Shown: positions 16,321 to 25,728, counted from the first letter of the stretch. The stretch: 64,000 nt of DNA from DATARH01 sp963712835 (GCA_963712835.1 CAVQJJ010000005.1:496001-560000), one strand, 5' to 3'. Numbers and translations are program-made. Notes: generated by a model from the letters alone, not told the origin.

Positions 16321-19300
16321 CTAAGCCCTGTCGAGCAATTCCCTAAGCTTGACGGCAAGCGCGGCGGCGGGAAACGGCTTACTGATGAGCTCGATGCCGG
16401 GGTCGAGCCGCCCGTGATGAACGAGAGCGTTGCGCGCGTATCCGGTTGTGAAGAGCACGCGAAGATGGGGCCGCAGGCGCAGCGCCGCCTCGGCCAGTTG
16501 GCGGCCATTCATGCCGCCCGGCAATCCGACATCGGTGAACAGCACCCGGATATTTGGAACGATTTCCAGAATTTGCAGAGCACTGACGCCATCGTTTGCC
16601 TCGATGACGGCGTAGTTGAGCTCGCGCAGCATGCCGCCGTTGAGATCGCGCACCGCGTCATCGTCCTCGACCAGAAGGACGATCTCGGTGCCGTCGCCAG
16701 ACGGCATGGCGCCCGAGGCGGTGTCTTCATCGACAGCGCTCTCGTCCAGCAATCGCGGCAGGTAAATGCGCACGGTCGTCCCTTCGCCAGGCTCGCTGTA
16801 AATCCTTACATGGCCATTGGATTGTTTGACGAAACCATAGACCTGGCTGAGCCCCAGTCCGGTGCCGTGGCCCACCTCCTTTGTTGTGAAGAATGGGTCG
16901 AACGCCGAGACGACGACGTCTTTGGTCATGCCTATGCCGGTGTCGCTGATCGCCAGCATCACGTATTGCCCGGGCTCCAGTTCCTGCTGTTCCGTGGTGT
17001 AGGCTTCGTCAAGATGGGCGTTGGCGCTTTCGATGGTCAGCTTGCCGCCCTCCGGCATCGCGTCGCGCGCGTTGACGGCGAGGTTAAGGGTCGCGTTTTC
17101 AAGCTGGCTGGGATCGGCGAAGACGCGCCACAGGCCGTCGCCCATCATGGTCTCGATCGCGATGCTCTCGCCAAGCGTACGGCGCAGCAGCTCCGACATG
17201 CCGGTGACGAGCCGGTTGACGTCCAGCGGTCGCGGCTCGAGCGGTTGCCTCCGCGAGAACGCCAGTAGCCGCTGGGTCAAGCTTGCCGCGCGCTCGGCGC
17301 CGCGCATGGCGCCTTCGACCGCGCGGATGATGTCGCTACGCGACGGCATGTCCGAGGCGTCGATGCGGCGCTTCAAGCCGTCGAGATTGCCGAGCACCAC
17401 TTGCAGCAGATTGTTGAAGTCGTGCGCGATTCCGCCGGTCAAGTGGCCAATCGCCTCCATTTTCTGCGCTTGACGTAGCGTTTCCTCGACCTTCATTCGT
17501 TCGCCGACCTCGGCGTCAACTCGCCGCGCGAGACTTTCATTGAGTTCGCGCAATGCCGCGGTAGCCTCCGAGCGCACCCGCGCCAATTCGAGGTTGGCGC
17601 TCACCCGGGCGATCAGCTCGCGGGCGGCGAACGGCTTGACGAGGTAATCGTTGGCACCGGCGGCCAGCCCCTGGACTCGGCTTTCCTCGCCAGCACGCGC
17701 AGACAGCAGGATGACCGGGATGTCTTGCAGTGCGGCATCGCCGCGGATTTCGCGGAGAAGCTCGAAGCCATCCATGTCGGGCATCATGATGTCGGCAAGG
17801 ACGAGGTTCGGCCGATGTTCACGAATGTCGTGCAGCGCCGCGCGGCCGTCGGCGACCGTGCGGACCTCGCAGCGAGCCCCGAGCAAACGGCGGATATATT
17901 CACGCATGTCGGCGTTGTCGTCGGCGAGCAGGACACGGCCGCCGCCGCGCAGCTCCGCGGACACCTCGGTCTCCTCGGCCTCGTCGAGGGCGCCGAATCC
18001 CGCGTCCGGCTCACCTGGCAGCCAGCGCAGCGCCTCGTGCACGAACGCATCCGCCCTGACTGAAGTCGACACCAGACGAGGCTGCGCACCGGCGGCATTG
18101 GAGGGCAGATGAGCCGTGCCCAGGGGAACGCGGACGGTGAAGACCGTTCCGCGCCCGACCGCGCTGTCGACCTCGATTGTGCCGCCATGCAGCTTCACCA
18201 GTTCCTGCACCAGAGCGAGCCCAATGCCGCTACCTTCATGAGTGCGGCCGCGCTGTCCCTCGATCCGATAGAAGCGCTCGAACAGGCGTCCGATCTCGGG
18301 CCTTGGGATGCCGACTCCGGTATCGCGCACGACAAGCTCGGCGAAGCCGCCGGCCTCGCCCACTGCGACCTCGATGCCGCCATCGAAGGTGAATTTGAAC
18401 GCGTTGGAGACGAGGTTGAGGACGATCTTCTCCCACATGTCGCGGTCGACATGCACCGGTCCGGAGAGTGGCGGACAATCGACCGAGAGGCGCAAACCGG
18501 CGCGCTCGCAAGCCGAGCGAAAATTGCTGGCAAGCTCGGCGGTCAGATGGGACAGGTCGGTCGCGACATAAGCCGCTTCCGCGCGCCCGGCCTCGATGCG
18601 CGAAAAATCGAGCAGCGAGTTGACGAGCTTCAACAGGCGTAACGAATTGCGGTGAGCCAGTTCGAGCTGTGTCCCGGCCAGCCCCTTGGCGTTATCGAGC
18701 GCATCGGTGATCGGTCCGATAATGAGGCTGAGCGGGGTGCGGAACTCGTGACTGACATTGGAGAAAAACAGCGTCTTGGCGCGGTCGATCTCGGCGAGCG
18801 CCTCGGCGCGCTTGCGTTCCTCCTGATAAGCGCGCGCGTTGGCGATGGCAGCCGAAACCTGCGCCGCGACGAGGTTGAGGAAATCGCGATACTGGTCGTC
18901 GAGCCGCAGCCGTGGGCTGACGCCGGCGATGAGAAACCCAGCGAGCGGCTGGTTCGCGCTCGACCGGAGCGGCAGCACCACGGCGCTTTGCGGCGGATCG
19001 GACCAGGGGCCCGGCGGCGGCGATGCCATCACCGTCGTTAGTTTCTCGATCGTTATCGCGGCGCCGCGCGAGAGCACTTCGGCGAACGGCCAACCACCTG
19101 CGCCGTCGACCGGCCGGATCGTCTCAGCCGCTTCGTTGCCGGGAACCCCCATCGTGGCTACCAGGCGCATCTCCCCACCGTCGAGCAGGTAAATCAGCGC
19201 GAACGGAATGTCCTTGTCATGGCTTTGCAGTGCCCGCGCGGCGAGCGTGCAGGCTTCCTCCGCCGTCCGTCCCACATCGACGCCGAGGTCGCGCAACGCG

Positions 19301-19839
19301 GCGATGCGGCGCTCGCCGACGATCTTCTCGGTGATCTCGTGCACCGTCGCCAGCACGCCGCCGATGCCGCGCGGCGCCGTATCGTCGGGCACGGGGCTGT
19401 AAGCGATCGTGAAATGCGTTTCTTCAGGGAAGCCATAGCGATTGATTTCGAGCGGGATGTCCTCCATCCAGGTCGCTGGGCCGCCGTTAAACGGTGCATC
19501 GATGAGCGGCGTCAAAACGGCCTGGATTTCCGGCCAAACCTCGCGGAACGGCAGACCGAGGGCCCAGGGGTATTTCGTTCCGAGGATCGGCCGATAAGCG
19601 TCGTTGTAGATCGAGATATATTCGGGTCCCCACCACAGCAGATGCGGAAAGCGGTTCGCCAGCAGGAAGTCGACGATCGTCTTGAGTGTCGGCGACCATT
19701 GCTCGATCGCTCCGATCGGCGTTTTGGACCAGTCCTTGCCATAGATGAGGGGGCGCAACTGGCCGCCGCCAGTTCCGGCCCCGGAAGAACCGGTTGCAGG
19801 TGCCGATCTTCCGCCGCTGGTCGGGCAATGAAGGATCAT
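16321..19839 (-). CDS. Hybrid histidine kinase with two kinase cores and two receiver domains
   Basis: About 1172 residues. Order: PAS-like domain (about 30-175), GAF domain (about 180-340), HisKA with SHEFRTPLSL (His near 365), HATPase with NAFKFT and GVGIPRPEIGRLFERF (about 460-580), receiver one with LLADDNADMREY and LADIMMPDMDG (about 635-755), second HisKA of the HDFNNLLQ type (near 800), second HATPase with NARDAMPEGG and GTGLGLSQVYGF (about 880-1030), and receiver two with LLVEDDDAV and TDVGLPGGMNGRQLA (about 1050-1165). No transmembrane helix is seen, so it senses a cytosolic cue or partner. No cognate regulator lies nearby. The ATG at 19839 is preferred; an in-frame TTG at 19866 is the alternative. 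It is convergent with the citrate synthase gene. Confidence 0.92.
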   Translation of the reverse strand: MILHCPTSGGRSAPATGSSGAGTGGGQLRPLIYGKDWSKTPIGAIEQWSPTLKTIVDFLLANRFPHLLWWGPEYISIYNDAYRPILGTKYPWALGLPFREVWPEIQAVLTPLIDAPFNGGPATWMEDIPLEINRYGFPEETHFTIAYSPVPDDTAPRGIGGVLATVHEITEKIVGERRIAALRDLGVDVGRTAEEACTLAARALQSHDKDIPFALIYLLDGGEMRLVATMGVPGNEAAETIRPVDGAGGWPFAEVLSRGAAITIEKLTTVMASPPPGPWSDPPQSAVVLPLRSSANQPLAGFLIAGVSPRLRLDDQYRDFLNLVAAQVSAAIANARAYQEERKRAEALAEIDRAKTLFFSNVSHEFRTPLSLIIGPITDALDNAKGLAGTQLELAHRNSLRLLKLVNSLLDFSRIEAGRAEAAYVATDLSHLTAELASNFRSACERAGLRLSVDCPPLSGPVHVDRDMWEKIVLNLVSNAFKFTFDGGIEVAVGEAGGFAELVVRDTGVGIPRPEIGRLFERFYRIEGQRGRTHEGSGIGLALVQELVKLHGGTIEVDSAVGRGTVFTVRVPLGTAHLPSNAAGAQPRLVSTSVRADAFVHEALRWLPGEPDAGFGALDEAEETEVSAELRGGGRVLLADDNADMREYIRRLLGARCEVRTVADGRAALHDIREHRPNLVLADIMMPDMDGFELLREIRGDAALQDIPVILLSARAGEESRVQGLAAGANDYLVKPFAARELIARVSANLELARVRSEATAALRELNESLARRVDAEVGERMKVEETLRQAQKMEAIGHLTGGIAHDFNNLLQVVLGNLDGLKRRIDASDMPSRSDIIRAVEGAMRGAERAASLTQRLLAFSRRQPLEPRPLDVNRLVTGMSELLRRTLGESIAIETMMGDGLWRVFADPSQLENATLNLAVNARDAMPEGGKLTIESANAHLDEAYTTEQQELEPGQYVMLAISDTGIGMTKDVVVSAFDPFFTTKEVGHGTGLGLSQVYGFVKQSNGHVRIYSEPGEGTTVRIYLPRLLDESAVDEDTASGAMPSGDGTEIVLLVEDDDAVRDLNGGMLRELNYAVIEANDGVSALQILEIVPNIRVLFTDVGLPGGMNGRQLAEAALRLRPHLRVLFTTGYARNALVHHGRLDPGIELISKPFPAAALAVKLRELLDRA

Positions 19840-19945
19840 CGCGTCAACATCCTTGCCTAAAAGCAATCGACGGTGAGCCGCTCAAAGTTCCGCCGCTGCG
19901 GCAATCCGCGAAGCGTTTCCAATATGATGGCTCGCCCGCGCAAGG

Positions 19946-19999
19946 GAGCAATACGAAACTGGCGTGCTCATTCGTTCGCGCGCCCGCTACATTGGCGAC
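19946..19999 (+). pseudogene. C-terminal remnant of a second citrate synthase gene
   Basis: These 18 codons read EQYETGVLIRSRARYIGD, closely matching the C-terminal EQYDSGVLIRPRARYTG of the intact gene at 15145-16311, and the DNA is similar too. No upstream citrate synthase sequence is left: the next gene upstream is the oppositely oriented histidine kinase. Since HTH-citrate synthases often occur in tandem, this is best read as the tail of a lost neighbour paralogue. Confidence 0.6.
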
Positions 20000-20048
20000 G
20001 GCATCGCCCCCCTTGCCGAGCAGAGCGCGCAGAATCTGAGCTTTCGCC

Positions 20049-20633
20049 GTGTCCAAGCGTCTTGTCGGCCGATGCCTGATGGTAATCGCGATCATATGCG
20101 GGGTCGCGGCCATGCCGGCGGTCGCGGTCACGTTGTACACCGCCTGGTATATCATGGTGCCGCGCTATTCGGCGGTGCAGGACTTCGAGAAATACGGCTT
20201 CAACGTCCGCCTCGACCTGTTTCTCACCAATAACGAGGCAAACAATTCCGGGCGCTACTTCAGCGTCATCCACGGCACCGGGTACTACACGGTGATGATC
20301 CCCGGCTGGGATTGGCCGCACCGTGCGCGGACAAGCCTCTACCGCATAGACGACAACCACCTCGCGGTGCTGAGCGCGCAGGGTTACGACGAGGAAATCA
20401 CGATACAGCCATTCGCGATGACGCCGATCAAGACGGGCAGCGGTGACGACTGGGAATATCTCGGGGCGTACGACTTCATCTTTCCGCCGCACGAGAAGGC
20501 GCGGCTCGAGTTTTTCGATCCCCAGCAACTGGCCGAATGCATTCCGATGGGGAATGAAAAACCGGCCACATGGGCCGAGGAGCCGCGGGCGTCGGCGCGC
20601 CGCGCGACCTGCCCGACGGCGACGAAGGATTGA
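20049..20633 (+). CDS. Exported or membrane-anchored protein of unknown function
   Basis: 194 residues with an N-terminal hydrophobic segment (about 8-36) that could be an uncleaved anchor or a signal peptide, then a soluble domain rich in aromatic residues (GYYTVMIPGWDWPHRART, YDFIFPPHEKARLEFFD). The last 35 residues are polar and Arg/Ala-rich. I do not recognise a family. The start used is GTG at 20049; an ATG ten codons later would shorten the N-terminus. It stands alone upstream of the ThDP decarboxylase pair, separated by about 60 bases. Confidence 0.65.
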   Translation: MSKRLVGRCLMVIAIICGVAAMPAVAVTLYTAWYIMVPRYSAVQDFEKYGFNVRLDLFLTNNEANNSGRYFSVIHGTGYYTVMIPGWDWPHRARTSLYRIDDNHLAVLSAQGYDEEITIQPFAMTPIKTGSGDDWEYLGAYDFIFPPHEKARLEFFDPQQLAECIPMGNEKPATWAEEPRASARRATCPTATKD

Positions 20634-20691
20634 AGCATGTCGCGTCCAGCGGCACAGTTAACGGCGCGGGCGTGTTGCGGGGACATTGCGG

Positions 20692-21213
20692 ATGACTGGC
20701 GGAAACGATTGGCGCGACGATATCTTCGCCGCGCTCAAGGCGGCGGAGATCCGCCAAGTCGGGTACGTGCCCGATGCCGGGCATGCGCGGCTCATCGAGC
20801 GATGCCAGGCCGACCCCTATATCCGCGCGGTGTCGCTGACCACCGAGGAGGAGGGGATCGCGCTCGCGGCGGGGTCCTGGCTCGGCGGGCAGCGCTGTGC
20901 GCTGCTGATGCAGTCGAGCGGTGTCGGCAACTGCATCAACATGCTGTCGCTGGCGAAATCCTGCCGGTTTCCGTTGACGCTGTTGGTGACGATGCGCGGC
21001 GAATGGGCCGAGTTCAACCCCTGGCAGGTGGCGATGGGGTCGAAGACCCAGGCGGCGCTCGAACTAATGGACGTGCTGGTGTACCGGGTCGAGGCGGCGA
21101 CGAATGCCGGCGAGACAGTGGCGGCGGCGCTCGATATCGCATTCAACGGCGGCCTTGCGACCGCCGTGCTGCTGTCGCAGCGCCTCATCGGCGCCAAGAA
21201 ATGGGTGAAGTGA
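20692..21213 (+). CDS. ThDP-dependent decarboxylase, Pyr-domain (alpha) subunit
   Basis: 173-residue protein equivalent to the N-terminal Pyr domain of ThDP enzymes. It has the conserved TEEEGIALAAGSWLGG stretch, where the glutamate activates the cofactor, and LLMQSSGVGNCINML. It matches the alpha subunit of sulfopyruvate or phosphonopyruvate decarboxylase (ComD-like). The ATG at 20692 is used. Its stop overlaps the start of the beta subunit (TGATG), so the two are made together and should form the active interface. No coenzyme M, phosphonate or sulfolactate genes are in view, so the acid acted on is not certain. Confidence 0.85.
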   Translation: MTGGNDWRDDIFAALKAAEIRQVGYVPDAGHARLIERCQADPYIRAVSLTTEEEGIALAAGSWLGGQRCALLMQSSGVGNCINMLSLAKSCRFPLTLLVTMRGEWAEFNPWQVAMGSKTQAALELMDVLVYRVEAATNAGETVAAALDIAFNGGLATAVLLSQRLIGAKKWVK

Positions 21214-21803
21214 TGGCGGCGGGGAGCAACGAAAAGCGGCTTGACCGGCGGATCGCCATTCGGGCCTTGCTGGCGGATCGAGGCGACCTGCTGGTGGTCA
21301 CCGGGCTTGGCTCGACGACTTATGACGCCGCCTCGGTCGCTGACGACGAGCGCAATTTCTATTTGTGGGGCGCGATGGGCGGCGCGGCGATGGTCGGGCT
21401 GGGCCTCGCGATCGCGCGGCCGGATCGCCCCGTGCTGGTGGTGACCGGCGATGGCGACACGCTGATGGGGTTGGGCGCGCTGGCGACGATCGGCGTGGAG
21501 GCGCCGGCCAATCTGGCGATCGCGGTGTTCGACAACGGCCGCTATGCCGAGACGGGGATGCAGCGCAGCCATACCGACAGCGCCGTCGATCTGGTCGGCG
21601 TGGCCCGCGCCTGCGGGATCGCGGCGGCGTTCGACATCGGCGACGAGGCGGCTCTCGCCGATTTCGCCCGGCGCGTGCAGGCGAAGGAGCGGACGCTGTT
21701 CGCCCGCATCGCGATCCTTGCCGATGAGCCGCCGCGCGTGCTGCCGTCACGTGATGGGGTGTATCTGAAGACGCGATTCCGCCGCGCGACCGGGGTGGAA
21801 TAA
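21213..21803 (+). CDS. ThDP-dependent decarboxylase, PP-domain (beta) subunit
   Basis: 196-residue partner carrying the pyrophosphate-binding domain. The ThDP/Mg motif begins GDGDTLMGLG and ends NGRY after the usual ~27 residues, and LWGAMGGAAMVGLGLA supplies the preceding turn. It resembles ComE and the C-terminal half of phosphonopyruvate decarboxylase. The overlap with the alpha subunit gene ensures equal production. Probable activity is decarboxylation of a 3-substituted pyruvate to the corresponding aldehyde; the substrate is unresolved. Confidence 0.87.
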   Translation: MAAGSNEKRLDRRIAIRALLADRGDLLVVTGLGSTTYDAASVADDERNFYLWGAMGGAAMVGLGLAIARPDRPVLVVTGDGDTLMGLGALATIGVEAPANLAIAVFDNGRYAETGMQRSHTDSAVDLVGVARACGIAAAFDIGDEAALADFARRVQAKERTLFARIAILADEPPRVLPSRDGVYLKTRFRRATGVE

Positions 21804-21882
21804 CCCGACACCCGCTTGCCGCAACTGCCGCATCCCACGGTTGCGGAGTAAGCTCTTGGGACGCGGCCGGAAAGGCCGGACT

Positions 21883-23169
21883 ATGCCGGCAATGAGGAGC
21901 GAAACGCCCGCCCGGTCCCCGAGCGAGAGTCCGTCGGGCAACCGACCAGCCGGGCTGAGCCGACCGGCGCCGATCTACGTCGTTGGGCTTTTCGGCATGG
22001 GCTACACCGACTTCTACATTTTTCTCATTCCGCTTTATGGCCTGTCCCTCGGCATGAACGCGAGCGAGATCGGCCTGCTCGTCGGCGGGCGCTCGCTGCT
22101 CGCGGTGTTTCTGTCGATCCATATCGGCGTGTTGATGGATCGCTTCGGCACGCGCCGCGTAACCTTGTTCTTTGTCTGGTCGGCGATCGCGTTGGCGCCG
22201 GTGTTTCCGCTGGTGCCGTGGTTCTGGGCGCTGCTGCTGTTGCAGATCGTCAATGGCGGCGCGCTGAGCTTCGCGTGGTCGGGGGCGCAGACGCTGATCG
22301 CGCAGCTCTCCGAAGGCGAGGCCGAATATATCGGCCGGTTCAGCTTCTTCGCACGGATCGGCACGACCGCGGCGCCGATCCTTGCCGGGGTGGCGTGGGA
22401 TCTAGGCGGCGCCTGGCCGGCCTATCTGATCGGCGGGCTGTGGGGCATGGTGCTGACCGTGGCGCTGATCTGCGCGCCCGAGGCCAAGGAACGCTCCGCA
22501 CCGGCGGGCGGGCGATTGCGCCTGCGCGATCTGTTCCCGAAGAGCGGCGATTACGTGGAATGCTTCGCGCTGATGGCGATCCCCGCGGTGGCGACGACAA
22601 TGGCGATTATCTTTCTGCGCACCTCGACGCAGGGCGTGCAGTCGTCGCTTTATGTGGTCTATCTGCACGGGATCGGGCTGGTCGGCACGACGATCGGCTT
22701 CCTCTTCGCGACGGTGGAGATTTTCAGCGGGCTTGGCCATTTGTTCGCCGGTCGGGCGATGCGTCTCGGCGATCCGCAGAAGACGATGCTCTCGGGCACG
22801 GTCATCTCGATCGCGGTGATCTGCGTGACGCCGTTTCTCGGTGGGATTTACGCGCTGCTGATGGCGGCTCAGGTCGTGCGCGGCTGGCTGCAAGGGGTGG
22901 TGCAGCCGATGATGTTTTCGGTGCAGGCAAAGGCGGTCGGGCCCTATCGCCAAGGCGCGGTGGTGGGGCTCCGGCAGACGATGAACCGCCTCGCCGCGAT
23001 CATCATCCCGCCGGTGATGGGGTTCCTCGCCGATGGCTGGGGCACGACGGCAAGCTTTGTGATCCTCGGCGTCTTTCTGGCGCTGCTCTGTGCGCCGGTC
23101 GCGCGGGTTACAAGGCGCGGTGCAGCGGCACGCGAACCGGCGGTGGCGAGCGAACCGGCTGCGGACTGA
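21883..23169 (+). CDS. MFS transporter
   Basis: 428-residue major facilitator with about twelve hydrophobic helices. The loop between helices two and three carries LMDRFGTRRVTL, the family A-motif. A disordered Ser/Pro-rich tail of about 35 residues precedes the first helix (IYVVGLFGMGYTDFYIF). Substrate cannot be told. It follows the decarboxylase pair by about 80 bases on the same strand and may be cotranscribed, in which case it could import the decarboxylase substrate. The ATG at 21883 is chosen over an upstream TTG. Confidence 0.88.
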   Translation: MPAMRSETPARSPSESPSGNRPAGLSRPAPIYVVGLFGMGYTDFYIFLIPLYGLSLGMNASEIGLLVGGRSLLAVFLSIHIGVLMDRFGTRRVTLFFVWSAIALAPVFPLVPWFWALLLLQIVNGGALSFAWSGAQTLIAQLSEGEAEYIGRFSFFARIGTTAAPILAGVAWDLGGAWPAYLIGGLWGMVLTVALICAPEAKERSAPAGGRLRLRDLFPKSGDYVECFALMAIPAVATTMAIIFLRTSTQGVQSSLYVVYLHGIGLVGTTIGFLFATVEIFSGLGHLFAGRAMRLGDPQKTMLSGTVISIAVICVTPFLGGIYALLMAAQVVRGWLQGVVQPMMFSVQAKAVGPYRQGAVVGLRQTMNRLAAIIIPPVMGFLADGWGTTASFVILGVFLALLCAPVARVTRRGAAAREPAVASEPAAD

Positions 23170-23185
23170 TTGCGCGGCGCGATGA

Positions 23186-24334
23186 CTACCGGAGCAGTTG
23201 CGTGAGAAGGCTGCGCACGGCGGTCTCGACAAAGCGGTCCGATTCCCCGTTTGTCAGGATGACCACACCCGCCTCGACGGATGGAACAAGAAAGATCGCC
23301 GCGCGAAACCCAGGATTCGCGCCGTTGTGATAAACGAGGTGCGCGCCGCGAATATCGGCGGTGAACCAGCCAAGCGCGTAGTGCAGGTTGTCGCTGCGAG
23401 CGCTCGGGCTCCAGTCATCCTCGACCGCGATCTCCGGACGGTGCAATTCCGCCAGCATTTGCGCGGAGACCAGGCGATGCCCGGAGCTTGCGCCGTCGCC
23501 AAGTTGCAGCAGCGCGTAGCGGGCCATGTCATCGATGTTCGCATCGATACCACCGCCAGGCCCCAAGGCCTCCAAGTAGCGCAGGCGGCTCCAAGACACC
23601 GCAACATCGCCCAAGCCAGCGTCATGCCGATACGGTTGGGCGCTGTCGGGCGCCTGCTCCAGTCCGCGGCGCCCGAAGGCGGCGGTGGTCATCCCGAGCG
23701 GCTCGAAGATTTGCGTCCGCGTGTATGATTCCCAGGATTGGCCGGTGATCCGTTCGAGGATAGAGGCAGCGAGCACGACGCATCGGCTGCAGTATTGAAA
23801 GCGCGTCCCCGGTGGCGCCGTGACCGGCATGTTGGCGAACTCTTCGACGATCCCCTCTCGCGTCGGCGGCACCTGCGGAGGCCATTGCCCGTCAGCGGGA
23901 AGGCCGCTGGTATGGGAGAGCAATTGCCGCAACGTCATGACTTTCGTCGCCGCCGGGTCACTCAGCCGCAGAGCCGGGATGTATCTTGTGATCGGTGCGT
24001 CGAGATCGACCCGATGCGCGTCGACCAACTGAGCGATGCCGAGAGCGGTGAATGATTTCGAGATCGAGCCGATGTTGAAAAGGGTTGCGGTGGTGACGGG
24101 AGCGTGAGTGTCCAGGTCGCGAAAACCGTATCCCTTTGCCAGCACGAGCTGGCCGCCTTTGATCAGCGCCAGCGCCGTGCCCGGAACATTGTCCGCTGAC
24201 ATGAGAGGGAGCATCAAATCATCGGCGCTCGAGTCCGCCGTCGAAGCCGGCCGCGATGTCGCTACGAGCGCGAAAGCGAGAGCGAGGATGATCGCGCAAA
24301 GCGCGAGCGGACGATTACCCCGGCTTAGGCCCAT
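23186..24334 (-). CDS. Serine hydrolase, class C beta-lactamase-like
   Basis: 382 residues with an N-terminal hydrophobic signal or anchor (LALCAIILALAFALVATS), so it is exported. The nucleophile motif SxxK is present in GSISKSFTALG, followed by LLSHTSGLP. The second motif, normally Tyr-x-Asn, reads FQYCSRC, i.e. Tyr-Cys-Ser. The third appears as YHNGANPGF (H-x-G). The family covers penicillin-binding proteins, D-aminopeptidases and esterases; the changed second motif argues against a conventional beta-lactamase. Convergent with the MFS gene. The ATG at 24334 is preferred over a GTG at 24394. Confidence 0.85.
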   Translation of the reverse strand: MGLSRGNRPLALCAIILALAFALVATSRPASTADSSADDLMLPLMSADNVPGTALALIKGGQLVLAKGYGFRDLDTHAPVTTATLFNIGSISKSFTALGIAQLVDAHRVDLDAPITRYIPALRLSDPAATKVMTLRQLLSHTSGLPADGQWPPQVPPTREGIVEEFANMPVTAPPGTRFQYCSRCVVLAASILERITGQSWESYTRTQIFEPLGMTTAAFGRRGLEQAPDSAQPYRHDAGLGDVAVSWSRLRYLEALGPGGGIDANIDDMARYALLQLGDGASSGHRLVSAQMLAELHRPEIAVEDDWSPSARSDNLHYALGWFTADIRGAHLVYHNGANPGFRAAIFLVPSVEAGVVILTNGESDRFVETAVRSLLTQLLR

Positions 24335-24520
24335 CGGATTATCCGGCACCCGGCGTCTGGCGCGAGGGCGCAGCCTGCGCGACGGCGTTCGCACCCGTCA
24401 AGCGCGAGCCCCGCCACCGGCGACTAGCGACAAAGCGCCCGCGATCCTTGACCTCAGGCCGAATGGCGGGCGACAGTTGCCGGTGAGATTTTGTCTTTTC
24501 GTTCGTGGAGGAAACCCATC

Positions 24521-25720
24521 GTGAGCGTCGGAGCCCTGCCGCTATCCGGTTACACCGTGCTCGACTTGACACATGCCCGCGCCGGGCCGACCGCGGTGCG
24601 CCAGTTCGCCGATTGGGGCGCCAATGTCATCAAGATCGAGCCGCCCGGCGGCCCAGGCACCGATATCACCGGCTCGCGCCGCGAGGGGTTCGATTTCCAG
24701 AACCTGCACCGCAACAAGCGCAGCCTGGCGATCAACTTGAAGACCAAGGAAGGTCTCGCGATCTTCATGAAGCTGGCGGCGAAGGCCGACGTCATCGTCG
24801 AGAATTTCCGCTCGACGGTTAAGCACCGGCTCGGCGTCGACTACGAATCGGTAAAGAAGATCAACCCGCGCATCGTCTATGGCAGCATCTCGGGCTTCGG
24901 CCAGACCGGGCCCTATGCCAAGCGGCCGGGCGTCGACCAGATCGCCCAGGGCATGGGCGGTCTGATGTCGATTACCGGCTTCCCCGGCCAAGGGCCGGTG
25001 CGCGTCGGCATCCCGATCGACGATCTCTGCGCCGGGCTGCTGCTGGCGCAGGCGATGATGATGGCGCTGATCGAGCGCGAGAAGACCGGCGAGGGGCAAT
25101 GGGTGCACACCTCGCTGCTCGAAGCGCAGATCTTCATGCTCGACTTCCAGGGCTCGCGCTGGCTGCAGGCGGGCGAGGTCGCGAAGCAGGCCGGCAACGA
25201 CCATCCGACCGGCATCCCGACCGGGCTGTTCCCGACCGCCGACGGGCAGATCAACATCGCCGCCTCGGGCGACAATCTCTACAAGCGCTTTTGCGAGGCC
25301 GCCGAGGTGCCGCATCTGTTGACCGACCCGGATTACGCGACCGGGCCGGCGCGGTCGAAGAACCGCAAGAAGCTTAACGAGATCCTCAGCGAGGTCACCA
25401 AGAAGAAGCCGAGCGCCTATTGGATCGAGTTGCTGAACGAGGTCGGCGTGCCGTGCGGCCCGCTTTACACGATCGACCAGACCTTCGACGACCCGCAGGT
25501 GCGGCACCTCGAGATGGCGCGGCCGATGGACCACCCGCGGCTCGGCGAGCTCAAGGTGGTCGGCCAGGCGATCAACATGATGAAGACGCCCGAGCCGGCG
25601 CGGATGCGCCTCCCGACGCCCGATAACGGCCAGCACAATGACGAGATCCTGCGCGAACTCGGCTACAACCAGGCCGAGATCGCGGGGCTGCGCGAAGCGG
25701 GGGCATTCGCCGCGGCGTAG
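24521..25720 (+). CDS. Family III CoA-transferase (CaiB/BaiF)
   Basis: 399 residues. Moves CoA between carboxylic acids through an aspartyl-CoA thioester. The family fold is marked by the opening PLSGYTVLDLTHARAGP, the EPPGGPGTD turn, IVENFRSTVKHRLGVDY and the catalytic aspartate in RPGVDQIAQGMGG. The C-terminal half has PTGLFPTADG and GELKVVGQ. The start is GTG at 24521, with GGAGGA about ten bases upstream. It stands alone between a divergent serine hydrolase and the gene-relic zone; the CoA donor and acceptor are not known. Confidence 0.9.
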   Translation: MSVGALPLSGYTVLDLTHARAGPTAVRQFADWGANVIKIEPPGGPGTDITGSRREGFDFQNLHRNKRSLAINLKTKEGLAIFMKLAAKADVIVENFRSTVKHRLGVDYESVKKINPRIVYGSISGFGQTGPYAKRPGVDQIAQGMGGLMSITGFPGQGPVRVGIPIDDLCAGLLLAQAMMMALIEREKTGEGQWVHTSLLEAQIFMLDFQGSRWLQAGEVAKQAGNDHPTGIPTGLFPTADGQINIAASGDNLYKRFCEAAEVPHLLTDPDYATGPARSKNRKKLNEILSEVTKKKPSAYWIELLNEVGVPCGPLYTIDQTFDDPQVRHLEMARPMDHPRLGELKVVGQAINMMKTPEPARMRLPTPDNGQHNDEILRELGYNQAEIAGLREAGAFAAA

Positions 25721-25728
25721 CAAATAAT

